Source: Medicago truncatula
Lineage: Eukaryota; Streptophyta; Magnoliopsida; Fabales; Fabaceae
NCBI RefSeq assembly: GCF_003473485.1
Contig: NC_053048.1
Coordinates: forward strand, 35,212,755-35,276,754
Length of the DNA stretch: 64,000 bases
Direction of reading: 5' to 3'
Shown here piece by piece: positions 14,337 through 26,401 of this stretch. The position numbers and the translations under genes are program-made. Position 1 is the stretch's first letter. Every line of letters starts with the position of its first letter. The notes beneath the pieces are model-generated. The model saw nothing but the letters and a program-made list of their open reading frames with translations, was not told the origin of the DNA and ran no database searches.

Positions 14337-16661
14337 ATGATATTCAGGATAGTCTTTCTATTCCTGGCTCTTATGGTGACAAATTCAGTTGCTCTCTCGG
14401 CGCAGCAAACATATATAGTACACATGGACAAGACCAAAATCGAAGCCTCAACTCATTCTCAAGACGGCACAAAACCATGGTCTGAATCAATCATTGATTT
14501 CATTTCTCAAGCTTCAATAGAAGATGAAGATGAAGAAGAAGAAGAAGAAGAAGAGGTGCTTTTATCACCTCAGCTTCTTTATGCCTATGAAACCAACATG
14601 TTTGGTTTTGCAGCCACACTTTCTGAAAAACAACTTAAACACTTAAACCAAGTTGATGGTTTTCTTTCAGCCATACCTGATGAATTATCAACCCTCCACA
14701 CAACACACACACCACATTTTCTTGGCCTGACTAATGGAAAAGGACTTTGGAGTGCTCCAAGTTTGGCCTCAGATGTGATCATTGGTGTCCTTGATTCCGG
14801 AATATGGCCTGAACACGTCAGTTTCAAAGACTCGGGTTTTTCTCCAGTACCTCCTCATTGGAAAGGTGTTTGTGAGCAAGGTACAAAATTCTCACTCTCA
14901 AATTGTAACAAGAAGCTTATTGGTGCAAGATACTATTTCAGAGGGTACGAAAAATTCATCGGAAAAATCAATGAAACAACTGATTATCGTTCCGCTAGAG
15001 ACTCTCAAGGACATGGAACGCACACTGCCTCGACCACGGCTGGTAATGTGGTGAAAAATGCAAACATTTTTGGACTTGCTAGAGGCTCAGCTAGTGGAAT
15101 GAGGTATACTTCAAGAATTGCAGCGTATAAAGTATGCTGGCTTTCTGGTTGCGCGAATTCAGACGTGTTAGCAGCTATGGATCAAGCAGTTTCTGATGGT
15201 GTTGATGTACTATCACTATCTTTAGGAAGTATTCCAAAACCATTTTATAATGATAGTATTGCTATAGCTTCATTTGGAGCAACGAAAAACGGTGTTTTTG
15301 TTTCTTGCTCAGCAGGCAACTCAGGCCCTTTTGCATCAACTGTGGGAAACGGCGCACCATGGATCATGACAGTTGCTGCTAGCTACATTGACAGAACTTT
15401 TCCAACAAAAGTAAAACTTGGAAACTCAAAAAATTTTGAAGGCACATCTTTGTACCAAGGAAAAAACGAACCAAACCAACAATTCCCACTTGTTTATGGA
15501 AAAACAGCAGGTAAAAAGAGAGAAGCAGTATTCTGCACAAAAAACTCACTTGATAAAAAACTTGTTTTTGGAAAAATAGTTGTTTGTGAAAGAGGAATCA
15601 ATGGTAGAACCGAAAAAGGAGCGGAAGTTAAAAATTCAGGTGGATATGGAATGATACTACTCAACTCTGCAAATCAAGGCGAAGAGCTTCTTTCTGATCC
15701 TCACATTTTGCCAGCTACTTCCTTAGGTGCTTCAGCAGGTAAAGCTATTAGAATCTACCTTAACACTACTAAAAAACCAACAGCTTCAATTTCCTTTCTA
15801 GGAACAAGGTATGGTAACATTGCACCAATAGTGGCAGCATTTTCTTCTAGAGGACCAAACATAATAGCACAAGATATTATCAAACCAGATGTAACTGCAC
15901 CTGGTGTTAACATCTTAGCTGCATGGCCATCAAAAACTAGTCCAAGTATGATCAAGAGTGACAAAAGAAGAGTACTATTCAACATTGTTTCTGGTACCTC
16001 AATGTCTTGTCCTCATGTTAGCGGCGTAGCCGCGTTGATTAAATCAGTACATAAAGATTGGTCACCTGCAATGATCAAATCATCTCTTATGACAACAGCT
16101 TACACATTGAACAATAGAAAACTTCCAATTTCTGACCTTGCCTTAAATAACTCAGCTCCTGCTAACCCTTTCGCATTTGGTTCAGGACATGTTAATCCAG
16201 AAAGTGCTTCTGATCCTGGATTAGTCTATGATATTAACACCAAAGACTACTTGAATTACTTTTGCAGCCTTAATTTTACCTCTTCAGAGATTACTATATT
16301 GACAAAAACTAACTTCAAATGTTCTAAGAAACCAGTTTTTCAAGTTGGTGACTTGAACTATCCTTCATTTTCTGTTTTGTTTAGCAAAACAACACATAAT
16401 GTGACATACAAAAGAGTTGTCACAAATGTTGGAAAATCACAAAGTGCTTATGTTGTTGAAGTTTTAGAACCTCATGGAGTTATTGTTAATGTTGAACCAA
16501 GGAAATTGAAGTTTGAAAAATTTGGTCAGAAATTAAGCTATAAAGTTACATTTTTGGCAGTTGGAAAAGCTAGAGTTACTGGTAGTTCATCATTTGGATC
16601 AATCATTTGGGTATCAGGCAAATATAAGGTTAGAAGTCCTATTGCAGTGACATGGCAATAG
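14337..16661 (+). CDS. Subtilisin-like serine protease, SBT1.1 type
   Basis: The 774-aa coding region is uninterrupted (786 aa if ATG 14301 is used). I prefer ATG 14337. It starts the signal peptide directly (MIFRIVFLFLALMVTNSVAL) and sits just after TTTTCTTGCAG|GCATC, a strong 3' splice site that pairs with the donor after 13633, so ATG 14301 would be intronic. The domains are an I9 prodomain, an S8 protease with D153, H226 (GHGTH), N328 (SAGNSGP) and S555 (SGTSMSCPH) containing a PA-type insert, and a fibronectin-III-like end (RSPIAVTWQ). The sequence follows Arabidopsis SBT1.1 closely (NETTDYRSARDSQGHGTH). Family knowledge: Arabidopsis SBT1.1 processes a phytosulfokine precursor, and legume SBT1.1 genes have been tied to seed size. 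An acidic run (EDEDEEEEEEEE) interrupts the prodomain. Whether this is the seed-size orthologue or a paralogue cannot be told here. Confidence 0.92.
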   Translation: MIFRIVFLFLALMVTNSVALSAQQTYIVHMDKTKIEASTHSQDGTKPWSESIIDFISQASIEDEDEEEEEEEEVLLSPQLLYAYETNMFGFAATLSEKQLKHLNQVDGFLSAIPDELSTLHTTHTPHFLGLTNGKGLWSAPSLASDVIIGVLDSGIWPEHVSFKDSGFSPVPPHWKGVCEQGTKFSLSNCNKKLIGARYYFRGYEKFIGKINETTDYRSARDSQGHGTHTASTTAGNVVKNANIFGLARGSASGMRYTSRIAAYKVCWLSGCANSDVLAAMDQAVSDGVDVLSLSLGSIPKPFYNDSIAIASFGATKNGVFVSCSAGNSGPFASTVGNGAPWIMTVAASYIDRTFPTKVKLGNSKNFEGTSLYQGKNEPNQQFPLVYGKTAGKKREAVFCTKNSLDKKLVFGKIVVCERGINGRTEKGAEVKNSGGYGMILLNSANQGEELLSDPHILPATSLGASAGKAIRIYLNTTKKPTASISFLGTRYGNIAPIVAAFSSRGPNIIAQDIIKPDVTAPGVNILAAWPSKTSPSMIKSDKRRVLFNIVSGTSMSCPHVSGVAALIKSVHKDWSPAMIKSSLMTTAYTLNNRKLPISDLALNNSAPANPFAFGSGHVNPESASDPGLVYDINTKDYLNYFCSLNFTSSEITILTKTNFKCSKKPVFQVGDLNYPSFSVLFSKTTHNVTYKRVVTNVGKSQSAYVVEVLEPHGVIVNVEPRKLKFEKFGQKLSYKVTFLAVGKARVTGSSSFGSIIWVSGKYKVRSPIAVTWQ

Positions 16662-18480
16662 TGAAAAATCATTCTACTCGGAGAAGAAAGAATGAACTTG
16701 ATTTGATCTTACATTACATTATTGTTGAAAATTGTAGTATCATAAGGGTAATTTATAATTTCTTCTTACTAATTGTTTTCATTGTTGTAATTTGGAATGA
16801 TTCATTTGTACACTTTATATTTATCATTTTATCAATGATAATTTTATTCAGACTAGAATTTACAAATTTTATCATCCATATCACACTACTCCAATGCATA
16901 AAAAATTATTTTTTATAAAATTCAAAGTGCGTAAAAAAATTAAACCAAAATAAAATTATTTTTCATAGTATTAAATGAGGTTTTTTAGGATTAATTAAAC
17001 CGCAACTATCCCATAAATAAAAAAGAAATTATATATTGACATAAAAAATAATAATGTCAAATATGACCTTTGATTTTTAGGTGTTTCGTGTACGTTTTAG
17101 AAGATAAAAAATAAGAGAGTTAAAAGATAAACATAGTGTTACAAATAATGTTACATTTTTCATGTTCTTTATTTTTTTGGTAATCTATATTTTAATATTA
17201 AAAAACATAACTCTAAATATAACATATAACATTTTTATATAAAGAAAAATTTAAGACGAGGAAACAGCGTATAACTATAAAGATTTGAATTTTAGAAAGA
17301 GGATGAATGAACAAATATAAAAAATGAATAACTTTGTATTGATTTGCATTGATAATCGTCATTACATATTAGCTATTTCATTTATGCAACAGGTATTACT
17401 AACAAAAAGGATAAGATTCAAAGATGTATGAATAACAGAATAACATATAAACAGGAGAGAATAAAATTCCAAATGAGGAAAAAGGAAGAATTTCATGACA
17501 CATTGCTAGGGGTCAATATCTTTTCCATTTATAAATTTCTCTATTTGTTCCATTTAGAGAGATAGAGACACATAAAAAGTAAAAAAATAATTAATGATGG
17601 TGGGATTCGCTTAGTGATAGGACTCACCACTTGTTTTTTTTGTCTATCTCTCTCCAAATTGCAACAAATAAAAAAATTTATAAATGGAGAGGATCTTGAC
17701 CCCATTGCTAGTTATTGGATTCTTTCTATGATGTCATATTCCCATTTTCAATCATGATGTTTTAGCTTAAAGTAAATAAGACTTTTGGACTAAAAAAACA
17801 TTTATAAAAGAATTTATATTTATTTTTTTAAGACACTAACCAGATTTGAAGTAGAAATTAACTTTAAATAAAACTTAGTACATTGAACAAAAAAATAAAA
17901 AAATAAACTTAGTACATCACAAAGTCAAAAGTATGACGGCTAAAATATGGTTTTGGTTCCTGTAAATATGTCTCGTTTGGGTTTTAGTCCCTGTAATTTT
18001 TTTTGTTGTTTTCGGTTCCTGCAAAATATTTTGTTTTTGAAAATAGTCTCTCGAGGGACTATTTTCAAAAGTAAAATATTTTACAGGGATCTTTTTAAAA
18101 ATCAAAAGATTGTGCATTGACTATTTTTCTAATAAATGGATTCAGTCATTATGTGTCACGTGTGCAAATCATCACAAAAGTGGAGCCAGTGATCAAAACC
18201 AAAACGAGACATATTTGCAGAGACCAAAACCATATTTTAACCAAATATGACAATGCTAATTTGACAAAAAAAAATTATAAAAAAACCTGTCAATAATTTA
18301 AAATATATATAATCAAAAAATATTTAATGTAATAAAAAAATTATCATTTTGTTATGATCCAGTCTCTTCATAAAAATAAACTAGTATTAAAGCAACAATC
18401 TTGAATAACACCTTTCAAATAAAAAACAAAAAAAACATAAAAACATATTTAATGTAACGTGTAATTCGAGGTAGTCCACG
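16662..18480. other. AT-rich spacer
   Basis: No gene is supported. Apart from the MITE at 17938-18248, the stretch is AT-rich. It has an inverted pair around 17505-17530 and 17680-17705 (GGGGTCAATATCTTTTCCATTT and its partner ATGGAGAGGATCTTGACCCC), which suggests the ends of a small element of about 200 bp. Confidence 0.5.
17938..18248. mobile_element. MITE, ...GGTTTTGGTTCCTG... type
   Basis: Long terminal inverted repeats are visible. The left end (GGCTAAAATATGGTTTTGGT, then TCCTGTAAATATGTCTCG) is mirrored by CGAGACATATTTGCAGAG and ACCAAAACCATATTTTAACC on the right. The element is about 310 bp and non-coding. It belongs to the legume class whose ends resemble TTAAATATGTTTTTAGTCCCT. Confidence 0.65.
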
Positions 18481-18747
18481 TGGGACCTCGTACACGTTGT
18501 CAACTGCTGACAGAAACAACGCTGCTTCTTCTTCCTTCCTTCCTTCCTTCCTTCTTCCTCTGTTTCAACGAATCTTGTTCTTCCTTCATCTCAATTTCGT
18601 AAAATTCTCACTTTTCAGCTAGATTCCTTCATTTTATTCAACACCCACTATTTTCATATTCATTTTCAATCTTCAAAATACATTGTACAATTTCTATCTC
18701 ATCAAACTCAACACACAATTTCTTCTTGTACATTTTCTTTTCTATCA

Positions 18748-19027
18748 ATTCAAATCCAATTACATCATTCTTGTTGTATTATTCCAATTTGATCATTTCT
18801 TCTATGACCCTTTTAATTGAATATCATATTTTCTGCCTTGTTTTGTAGTATATATTTGATCATCATGGATTGAGATTAGTGTTTAATTCAAATCCAATTA
18901 CCATTGTTCTTGCTTGTATTGTTCCAATTTGATGATGATCTTTTCAATGACCATTTGGTCTTAAGAATCAAAATTTCAGTTTTTTATTAGTACATTTCAT
19001 CATCAAGGATTGAGAATATAGTGTTTA
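18748..19027 (+). repeat. Tandem duplication in the PLD beta 5' leader
   Basis: Two adjacent, diverged copies of about 140 bp (18748-18885 and 18886-19027) share AATTCAAATCCAATTAC, CCAATTTGAT, GGATTGAGA and TAGTGTTTAAT. The start codon follows copy 2 at once. At the matching spot after copy 1 the sequence reads AATT rather than AATG. Copy 1 holds a minimal upstream frame (ATG GAT TGA) that copy 2 lacks. A (CCTT)n-rich tract at about 18532-18560 lies further up the leader. Confidence 0.7.
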
Positions 19028-22000
19028 ATGGATAATAACTATGGTTATCCATATAGGTATCCAAACCCTTATATGTACCCCCCTAACCCTAACCCTAACC
19101 CTCACCCTCACCCTCACCCTCATCCACCATATCCACCTCAAGATCCATATGCACATTCCCATACTCATCATGCTCCTCCTTATCCATATCCTTACATTTC
19201 TTCACATTCCTTCAACTATTCCTCCTATCCTAGATCACCACCACTACCATCATCATCATCATCCAATTATACTGCCCCATTTGATTATGCATACCCTCCA
19301 CCTGCCCCTCTTCATCAATTAGTACCCTCAGCCCCACCCTCTTATCCTTACCATGTTCCTCCAGGGAGTCATCATAGTCCTCCTCAACATTCCCTTTCAC
19401 ACTCACACCATGCTAGCTTATTACAACATGGATCATCCTCTCATTATTATAATTATTATCAGCAAAATACTCCTCATGAAGACCGTCCTGATCTTCATTC
19501 GCGTCATAATAGCTTCTCTGGTCCTTACTGGCCAGATACATCAAGTTCAACAGCAGTTGGTGGAGTATCACAAACTAGTGGTGGCGATAATTCCAAGCCG
19601 TCTGCTTATCCACGTTTGGATGATCTAATGAACAATGTTAAGTTGTCTGATAACCATCCAACTCCTCCTGCATCGCCTCCAGCTCCTGCAGCTTCAGGTC
19701 AACCTTTTACGCATTCGATTTCGGTATCAAAGTTGCAACAGAAGAAGGAGGATTTTTATGGACATTCTAATAACTCCTTCTCCGGTTGGGGATCCTCGTA
19801 CCCGAGTCGGGTGAACTCAGGTAGACTTTCGGATTATTCTGGCTCGTTTAACGGATCAATGCATAGTCAGAGCATGCAGATTGTTCCGGTGCAGAATAAA
19901 GGGTCCTTGAGAGTTTTGCTCCTTCATGGAAACTTAGATATATGGGTTCATGAAGCCAAAAATCTTCCGAATATGGACATGTTCCACAAAACATTGGGGG
20001 ATATGTTTGGTAAATTACCTGGTAGTGTAAGTAATAAAATTGAAGGAACAATGAATAAGAAGATTACCAGTGATCCTTATGTTTCGATTTCAGTGGCAAA
20101 TGCAGTAATTGGGAGGACTTTTGTGATTAGCAATTCTGAAAATCCTATTTGGAGTCAACACTTCTATGTTCCTGTTGCACATAACGCTGCTGAAGTGCAC
20201 TTTTTGGTTAAAGACAGTGATGTTGTGGGTTCACAGCTCATTGGTACTGTGGCGATTCCAGTGGAACAAATATACTCAGGGGCAATAGTTCAGGGAACTT
20301 ACCCTATACTGAATAATAATGGGAAGCCTTATAAGCAAGGTGCTATACTGAGCCTGTCCATTCAGTACATCCCAATGGAGCAATTGAGCTTTTATCATCA
20401 AGGAGTTGGAGCAGGGCCTGAATATATTGGTGTTCCTGCCACTTATTTTCCTTTGAGGAAAGGGGGAAATGTTACTCTATATCAAGATGCTCATGTTCCA
20501 GATGGTAGCCTCCCTAATGTGTTGCTTGATAGTGGGATGTTTTATGTGAATGGAAAGTGTTGGCATGACATATTTGATGCCATAAGTCAAGCTCGCCGCT
20601 TGATATATATTACAGGATGGTCGGTGTGGCACAAAGTTAGGTTGATAAGGGATGCCGGTTACAGTTCCGATTATACCTTAGGTGATCTTCTGAAGACAAA
20701 GTCACAAGAAGGAGTAAGAGTGCTTCTCCTTATTTGGGATGATCCTACATCAAGAAGTATTTTGGGTTATAAAACAGTAAGTCATGCAATTTTTTTGTTA
20801 TATATACTTTCATTTCTGTGCTTGGAATGGCTGGTAGGATTTGGATGCGAATTTCATGCAGTGTGCTCATCTTTGCTTCATGTTGTCGTCACCAGTACAT
20901 TATTTATCTCTTTTTGAACTTTGTCGATCTTATCAACGGCCGTCCTTACTAAATCTGAGCTGACGATCTTGAAAACCTGTTCATGTTTAGACTTGAGACA
21001 TTTTATAACTTTGGATTGTAATATTCGTAAATATAACAATGCACTTGTTCTTGCCCTTATCTAATTGGTAATGGAACAAAATAAGTGAACAAGCAATTCC
21101 ATTCTTGTATCAACTAATGTTTCTGTGTGACAACTAATGTTTACTTTATTTTGTGTAAAATCTATGTGATTGATTGCTTCTTTTAGTTTCTTTTTTAACA
21201 TAAGTATACTATTTATGATTTTCTCTTTTTGTTCTAATTTATGAAAATCTTTGGCTATTCATTAAGGATGGTGTCATGGCAACTCATGATGAGGAAACTA
21301 GGCGGTTTTTCAAGCACTCATCAGTCCATGTGCTGCTTTGTCCTCGTAGTGCTGGAAAACGACATAGCTGGGTCAAGCAAAGGGTTAGATTTGACGGCTT
21401 TTTTACTAATTCAAATATATATTATTAATCATGCTCAATTGTCAACAAATTTTGATGAAATGCTGGTTTTTATTATTCAATTATTCTTTAAAACCTTGCA
21501 TTATTGGGATTTAAACTTGTAAATTATCATTTATATTTGGCAGTTGCATATGCTCATCATGTATAAATGTATGTTCATGCATTCATGTATGTGTACACTA
21601 TGTCATATACTACTTAAGAGTATACATTTAGTTATAAACTCTGACTTCTAAGTTTACATTAACATAAATATGTGTTCATGCATTTATGTACATGTACACT
21701 ATGTCTAATATTTCTACAGTTTTGGTTTCAGAATCCAACATTGAATTTCTTTGTCTTCTTGTCAGGAAGTTGGAACCATATATACACATCATCAGAAAAC
21801 TGTAATTGTGGATGCTGATGCTGGAAATAACAGAAGAAAAATTGTAGCATTTGTCGGTGGACTTGATTTATGTGATGGCCGATATGATACTCCCCAGCAT
21901 CCTCTCTTTAAGACATTACAAACAATACATAAAGATGATTACCACAACCCAACTTTCACGGTAATCTCTTATTTCAGACTCCACTTTGTAGCACGATCAA

Positions 22001-24963
22001 GACTAATTACAGTTATCCATTGATTATCTGGTAAACCAAGTATTGATGGAATAACTTGTGAAAAAATAGCAAACAAAAAAAATGATTCTAAGTTTTAGAA
22101 GCTCTAGAGGAAGTCAAAGCATAAGGAATAATATGCTTATTGCATTCTTATGTGGGGAAGATTAAAGAGATTTTTTGAGCATATGTTGTTGTGGGAGTTA
22201 GTCTTACGTGCATTGAATTAAAAAAACTACTACTGCTATGAGATTTTAACCCTATTATAAAAAATATATTTATATTCACCTATCCGAAATTGTACATCTA
22301 AATGCAATTTAAATCATGGTTAAATCCTCCCTCCCTCAAAAAAATAAATAAATCAGGGTTAAATCTGTATCGCGGAACCAGTAAGCAGAAAAAGAAGACC
22401 AATTATTCTGTTGATGCAATTTATTTTTCATAACAGGGTAACACTGGTGGTTGTCCAAGGGAGCCGTGGCATGATTTGCATACTAAAATTGATGGTCCGG
22501 CAGCTTATGATGTCTTAACTAACTTTGAGGAGCGCTGGTTAAAAGCTTCAAAACCACAGGGGATAAAGAAGTTGAAAATTTCATATGATGATGCTTTACT
22601 CAGACTCGAAAGAATTCCAGATGTTATTGGCATTAATGACACTCCTAGTGGTGAGAATGATCCTGAATCATGGCATGTTCAGGTAATTACCTATTTCATA
22701 CTCAATAGGTATTTTGATTTTGTAGAAGTATTATTTCCTCTTTTTTCTCGAAAATGAAATTATTGATTATGTTTACTTTGGAATGTAGATATTTCGCTCA
22801 ATTGATTCAGGTTCTGTTAAGGGATTTCCAAAAGATCCAAGAGAGGCGACTGGCAAGGTAAACAAAAGCTTTTTGTTTTAATTTTTCTTATTCGTGTTTG
22901 ATTTCAATTCATCAAACATCAACCAACTTGTGTATGAGAAGGTAATTTGTTATTGGATATTTGCAGAACCTTGTCTGTGGGAAGAATGTGCTGATTGACA
23001 TGAGCATACATACAGCATACGTGAAGGCTATTCGTGCTGCACAGCATTACATTTATATAGAGAATCAATATTTCATCGGCTCTTCTTACAATTGGAGTCA
23101 ACATAAAGACCTTGGTATGATACTCCTCTTTTTGCATACAAAAACTGTTTTTTTTTTGTTTTGAATCAGCAAATTTTATTAAAAACCAAATCTTTGCTCA
23201 AGACGAACAGAGACCGGTGATTTAGAGAATACAAATAAAAGGCGCCGTATATAGGCGGAACACCCGAAAATAACTCCTACACACAACAACTAGCCAAACC
23301 CTACCTTCAACACCCCTGAGGACAACACCCACCAAAATAAACATCACCACCTAAAACAGACTCTTTCACGAAACGACCACTGAAAAACTGCTTATATTTC
23401 ACTATTTACATCTGGTACTATACTAATATTTTTAAAATTATATGAGCTTTGGTATGGATACATAACCCAAAGCCTGTATCCAATTTGTTAAATTTATGTT
23501 AGATTCTTTTTTGGCAGGCGCTAATAATTTAATTCCAATGGAAATTGCTCTAAAGATTGCGGAAAAGATTAAAGCAAATGAGAGGTTTGCAGTTTATATA
23601 GTAATTCCAATGTGGCCAGAAGGTGTTCCAACAGGTGCTGCCACACAAAGGATTCTATTCTGGCAGGTACGGTTCAAATTGAATCCCAATTTGAATATAA
23701 AAAACTTGGCAAGGATTTTATTTAATTTTTGAATTGTTTGGCATTTAATTATTATTATGTCATCATACCAAACTACTACTGTGAATTTTGGAAGAAAAAT
23801 GAAATTGGACTCTTAATTTTTATAAACTATCTTTTTGGCATGTCAAATGATTGGTAGGGCTTAACTGTTAAATTGTTTTGGCTGCATAATGTCAAAGAAA
23901 GGTTATGCTACCGCTACTCAGTACTTGGTCAATAATGCATATGTTAATCTGGAATTATTTTTAAATTTTTTGCAGAATAAAACAATGCAAATGATGTATG
24001 AGACAATTTCAAAGGCTTTGGTTGAAGCTGGGCTTGAAGCAGCATTCTCTGTGCAAGACTATTTGAACTTTTTCTGTCTTGGTAATCGAGAGGCCATCAA
24101 TATCTACGAAAATATCAGTGTGTCGGGAAATCCTCCCCCAGCAAATAGTCCACAAGTATGTCACTAACATCCCAGAAAATATTCCTTACGCTCTTTATGA
24201 AATCATGATTTGGTTTTTCTCGGCATACAATCATTACTATTGAGTGATACGACTAGTAATTGTTTTGTATGGTGGTGCTTTCTTTCCAGGCAAATAGTCG
24301 AAATAGTCGACGTTTCATGATATATGTTCATTCAAAAGGCATGATAGTTGATGATGAATATGTGATAGTGGGCTCCGCAAACATTAACCAACGCTCTATG
24401 GAAGGAACAAGGGACAGTGAGATTGCAATGGGAGCATACCAACCTCATCATACCTGGGCAAGAAAACATTCCAATCCACTTGGACAAGTAAGAATATTGT
24501 TTTACATTGATGGTAACTAGTATTTGCTTTCTTTGCTAAGCAAACGATTTCTTGTTTTCATTGGCATCTCTTTGAATTTTGTTTTTCTTCATATGTGTTT
24601 GAAGTTTGAATAAATCAACATGTATGTATTATAATCTGACAGAATTTCTTTGTGAACTATACTATGCAGATCCATGGATATAGGATGTCACTTTGGGCAG
24701 AACATACTGGAACAATTGATGACTGCTTCTTGCAACCTGAGAGCCTTGAATGCGTGCGAAAGGTTAGAGCAATTGGTGAAATGAACTGGAAACAATTTGC
24801 AGCAAATGATGTGACAGAGATGAGAGGGCATCTACTAAAATACCCTGTATATGTTGATCGAAAGGGGAAAGTCAGATCACTTCCCGATCAAGAAGAGTTC
24901 CCTGATGTCGGAGGAAAAATTGTTGGATCTTTTCTTGCCATGAAGGAGAATCTTACCATTTGA
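19028..24963 (+). CDS. Phospholipase D beta
   Basis: Ten exons: 19028-20776, 21267-21383, 21766-21960, 22437-22682, 22789-22857, 22967-23114, 23518-23666, 23976-24155, 24290-24487, 24670-24963. They join in frame to 1,114 aa, slightly longer than Arabidopsis PLD beta 1. The N-terminal about 280 residues are rich in P, Y, H and S and begin with NP/HP repeats. A C2 domain (about 292-445) binds Ca2+ and phospholipid in this family. Two HKD catalytic motifs are intact: H631-x-K633-x4-D638 and H965-x-K967-x4-D972. The C-terminus [20 protein letters not shown] is typical. The enzyme hydrolyses membrane phospholipids to phosphatidic acid; beta isoforms need PIP2 and micromolar Ca2+. The first exon carries more than half of the coding sequence. 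Intron 6 holds a LINE tail (23148-23382). No defect is seen. Confidence 0.95.
19081..19122 (+). repeat. CCCTAA/CCCTCA hexamer repeat inside PLD beta exon 1
   Basis: CCCTAA units followed by CCCTCA units encode the Asn-Pro and His-Pro dipeptide repeats near the N-terminus. The units look like telomeric DNA but differ from the usual plant heptamer CCCTAAA, and they stay in the coding frame, so expansion of a short coding tract is the simpler reading. Confidence 0.85.
23148..23382 (-). mobile_element. LINE 3'-end fragment in PLD beta intron 6
   Basis: Read on the minus strand it ends AATAAAATTTGCTGATTC followed by an A-rich tail, as plant L1-type LINEs do. The 8-bp direct repeat AAAAACTG (23140-23147 and 23383-23390) flanks it. 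It contains no open frame, so only 3' UTR sequence was inserted (5' truncation). Confidence 0.6.
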
Positions 24964-25356
24964 GATACTGATGATTACTTTGAGTCTGTCACATTCTACT
25001 AGCCATTAGGATGAGATGTAAATTAAAAAATAGAAAATTTTGAAATGGTTGATAGTTACAGAAACACATAGTGTATAGTCAAACACCTTTACAGGTTATT
25101 CTTTTTCCTTTCCTAGGATTAACTCACAAAACTACAGACCAATTCTTGATTATTATACAGGCAAACTGTTCCTATAAAAAGTGTTGTCTTTGTGTATATA
25201 TATTTAATACTTAATGTGGAATGCTACTTGTTTTGTAATTCATGGTCCTACAAGTATGGCATGATTATATGACAACATAGTTGCCTTGCCAATTTGGAAA
25301 GGTTATGTTCTATGTTTTAAAAGATTGTGTCTTTCATTTTAACTATTTTTCTACGA

Positions 25357-25513
25357 TAAATGATATTTGTACTAGTACAACCATTTTTTGGGCAACTTTT
25401 TATTCACTCCTCTTTTAGGACAAAAACAAAGAGAGAGAGAAAGAGAGAGAGGGAGAGAGAGAAAGGAAGTTGGCCCAAAAATTGTTCATAAATATTTAGA
25501 CAAATATTATTTC
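25357..25513. mobile_element. MITE, AAATGATATTTGTAC-ended family
   Basis: The ends are AAATGATATTTGTAC on the left and the near-inverse ACAAATATTATTTCT on the right, around a GA-rich core. Related copies are at about 37157-37323 and 54980-55151. The copy at 37 kb has a target duplication of about 9 bases. Confidence 0.55.
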
Positions 25514-25663
25514 TCTTTTTCAACTCTATCTGAGTACATTTGTTCTAAATAATCTTACCATTCTCATATAAAATTGACATTCCCATGTGATATGCCCTCA
25601 TAACTAATATATCGATAAATGGTATTCTACTCAACATTGAATATATCTATACACAAGTATATA

Positions 25664-26073
25664 CTCCCTCCGTCCTAAATTGTATGACGTTTTGGACATT
25701 TCACACATATTAAGAAATGTAATTAATATTGTGTGGGAAAGAGATATTATGAGTTGTTTTACAAAATTGTCCTCAATAAATGATACTCCCTCCGGTCCTA
25801 TTTATAAGAGAATTTTGGATCAATAAAAGTTGATGTATCTAGTTAAAAATTCATTCCAAATACATTCACTTTTGTTGACCTAAATTTCTCTTATAAATAG
25901 GACCGGAGGTAGTATGAGAAAGATAAATGAAGGAATTGAAAGAAGAGAGAGCAATAAATAGTTAAGGATATAATAGGAAAAATAACATTAATTTTTCATT
26001 GGTATTGTAAAGCGACATATAATTTGAGACAAATATTTTTTCTAAAATGACATACAATTTGGGACGGAGGGAG
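25664..26073. mobile_element. Stowaway-type MITE carrying a second Stowaway MITE
   Basis: The outer element runs from CTCCCTCCGTCC to its inverse GGACGGAGGGAG and is flanked by TA on both sides. Inside it, 25786-25912 (127 bp) is another element with ends CTCCCTCCGGTCCTA and TAGGACCGGAGGTAG, also flanked by TA. Both show the TIR and TA target typical of Stowaway (Tc1/mariner-related) MITEs, and neither has coding content. The outer element is older. Confidence 0.85.
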
Positions 26074-26401
26074 TACTATATAACTATTTATTGTAATAAT
26101 TCTCACAATAAACGTTGTATACACAAATATAGCTGCATAGTCAGGGACGGATCTCTTGAGAGACTCATAAACTGCATATTGTGTACGAAAATACTTTTGA
26201 TATAATTTTATTTTGCGCACAGTCTCTCTGATACCTCCTTCATTCACACATGCAAGCATTTAAATAGACTAGCATTTAAATAGGCTACTTTTGATTCTAT
26301 AAGGCTAGGATAGCCAATCTGGTGGATAGTATAATTGGAGCTTTAATTTTGTATTGGAGTTGTTGTGGTGACATTTATTGAATGAAATTATGTACGATTT
26401 T

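Noticed and set aside
19081-19122. Interstitial telomere tract
   Set aside because: The unit is a hexamer rather than the plant heptamer, it is short and stays in the coding frame of an intact gene.
19041-19322. Open frames overlapping the PLD beta N-terminus in another frame
   Set aside because: They arise from the low-complexity CCCTAA/CAT-rich coding sequence; the PLD frame is the one that continues into the C2 domain.
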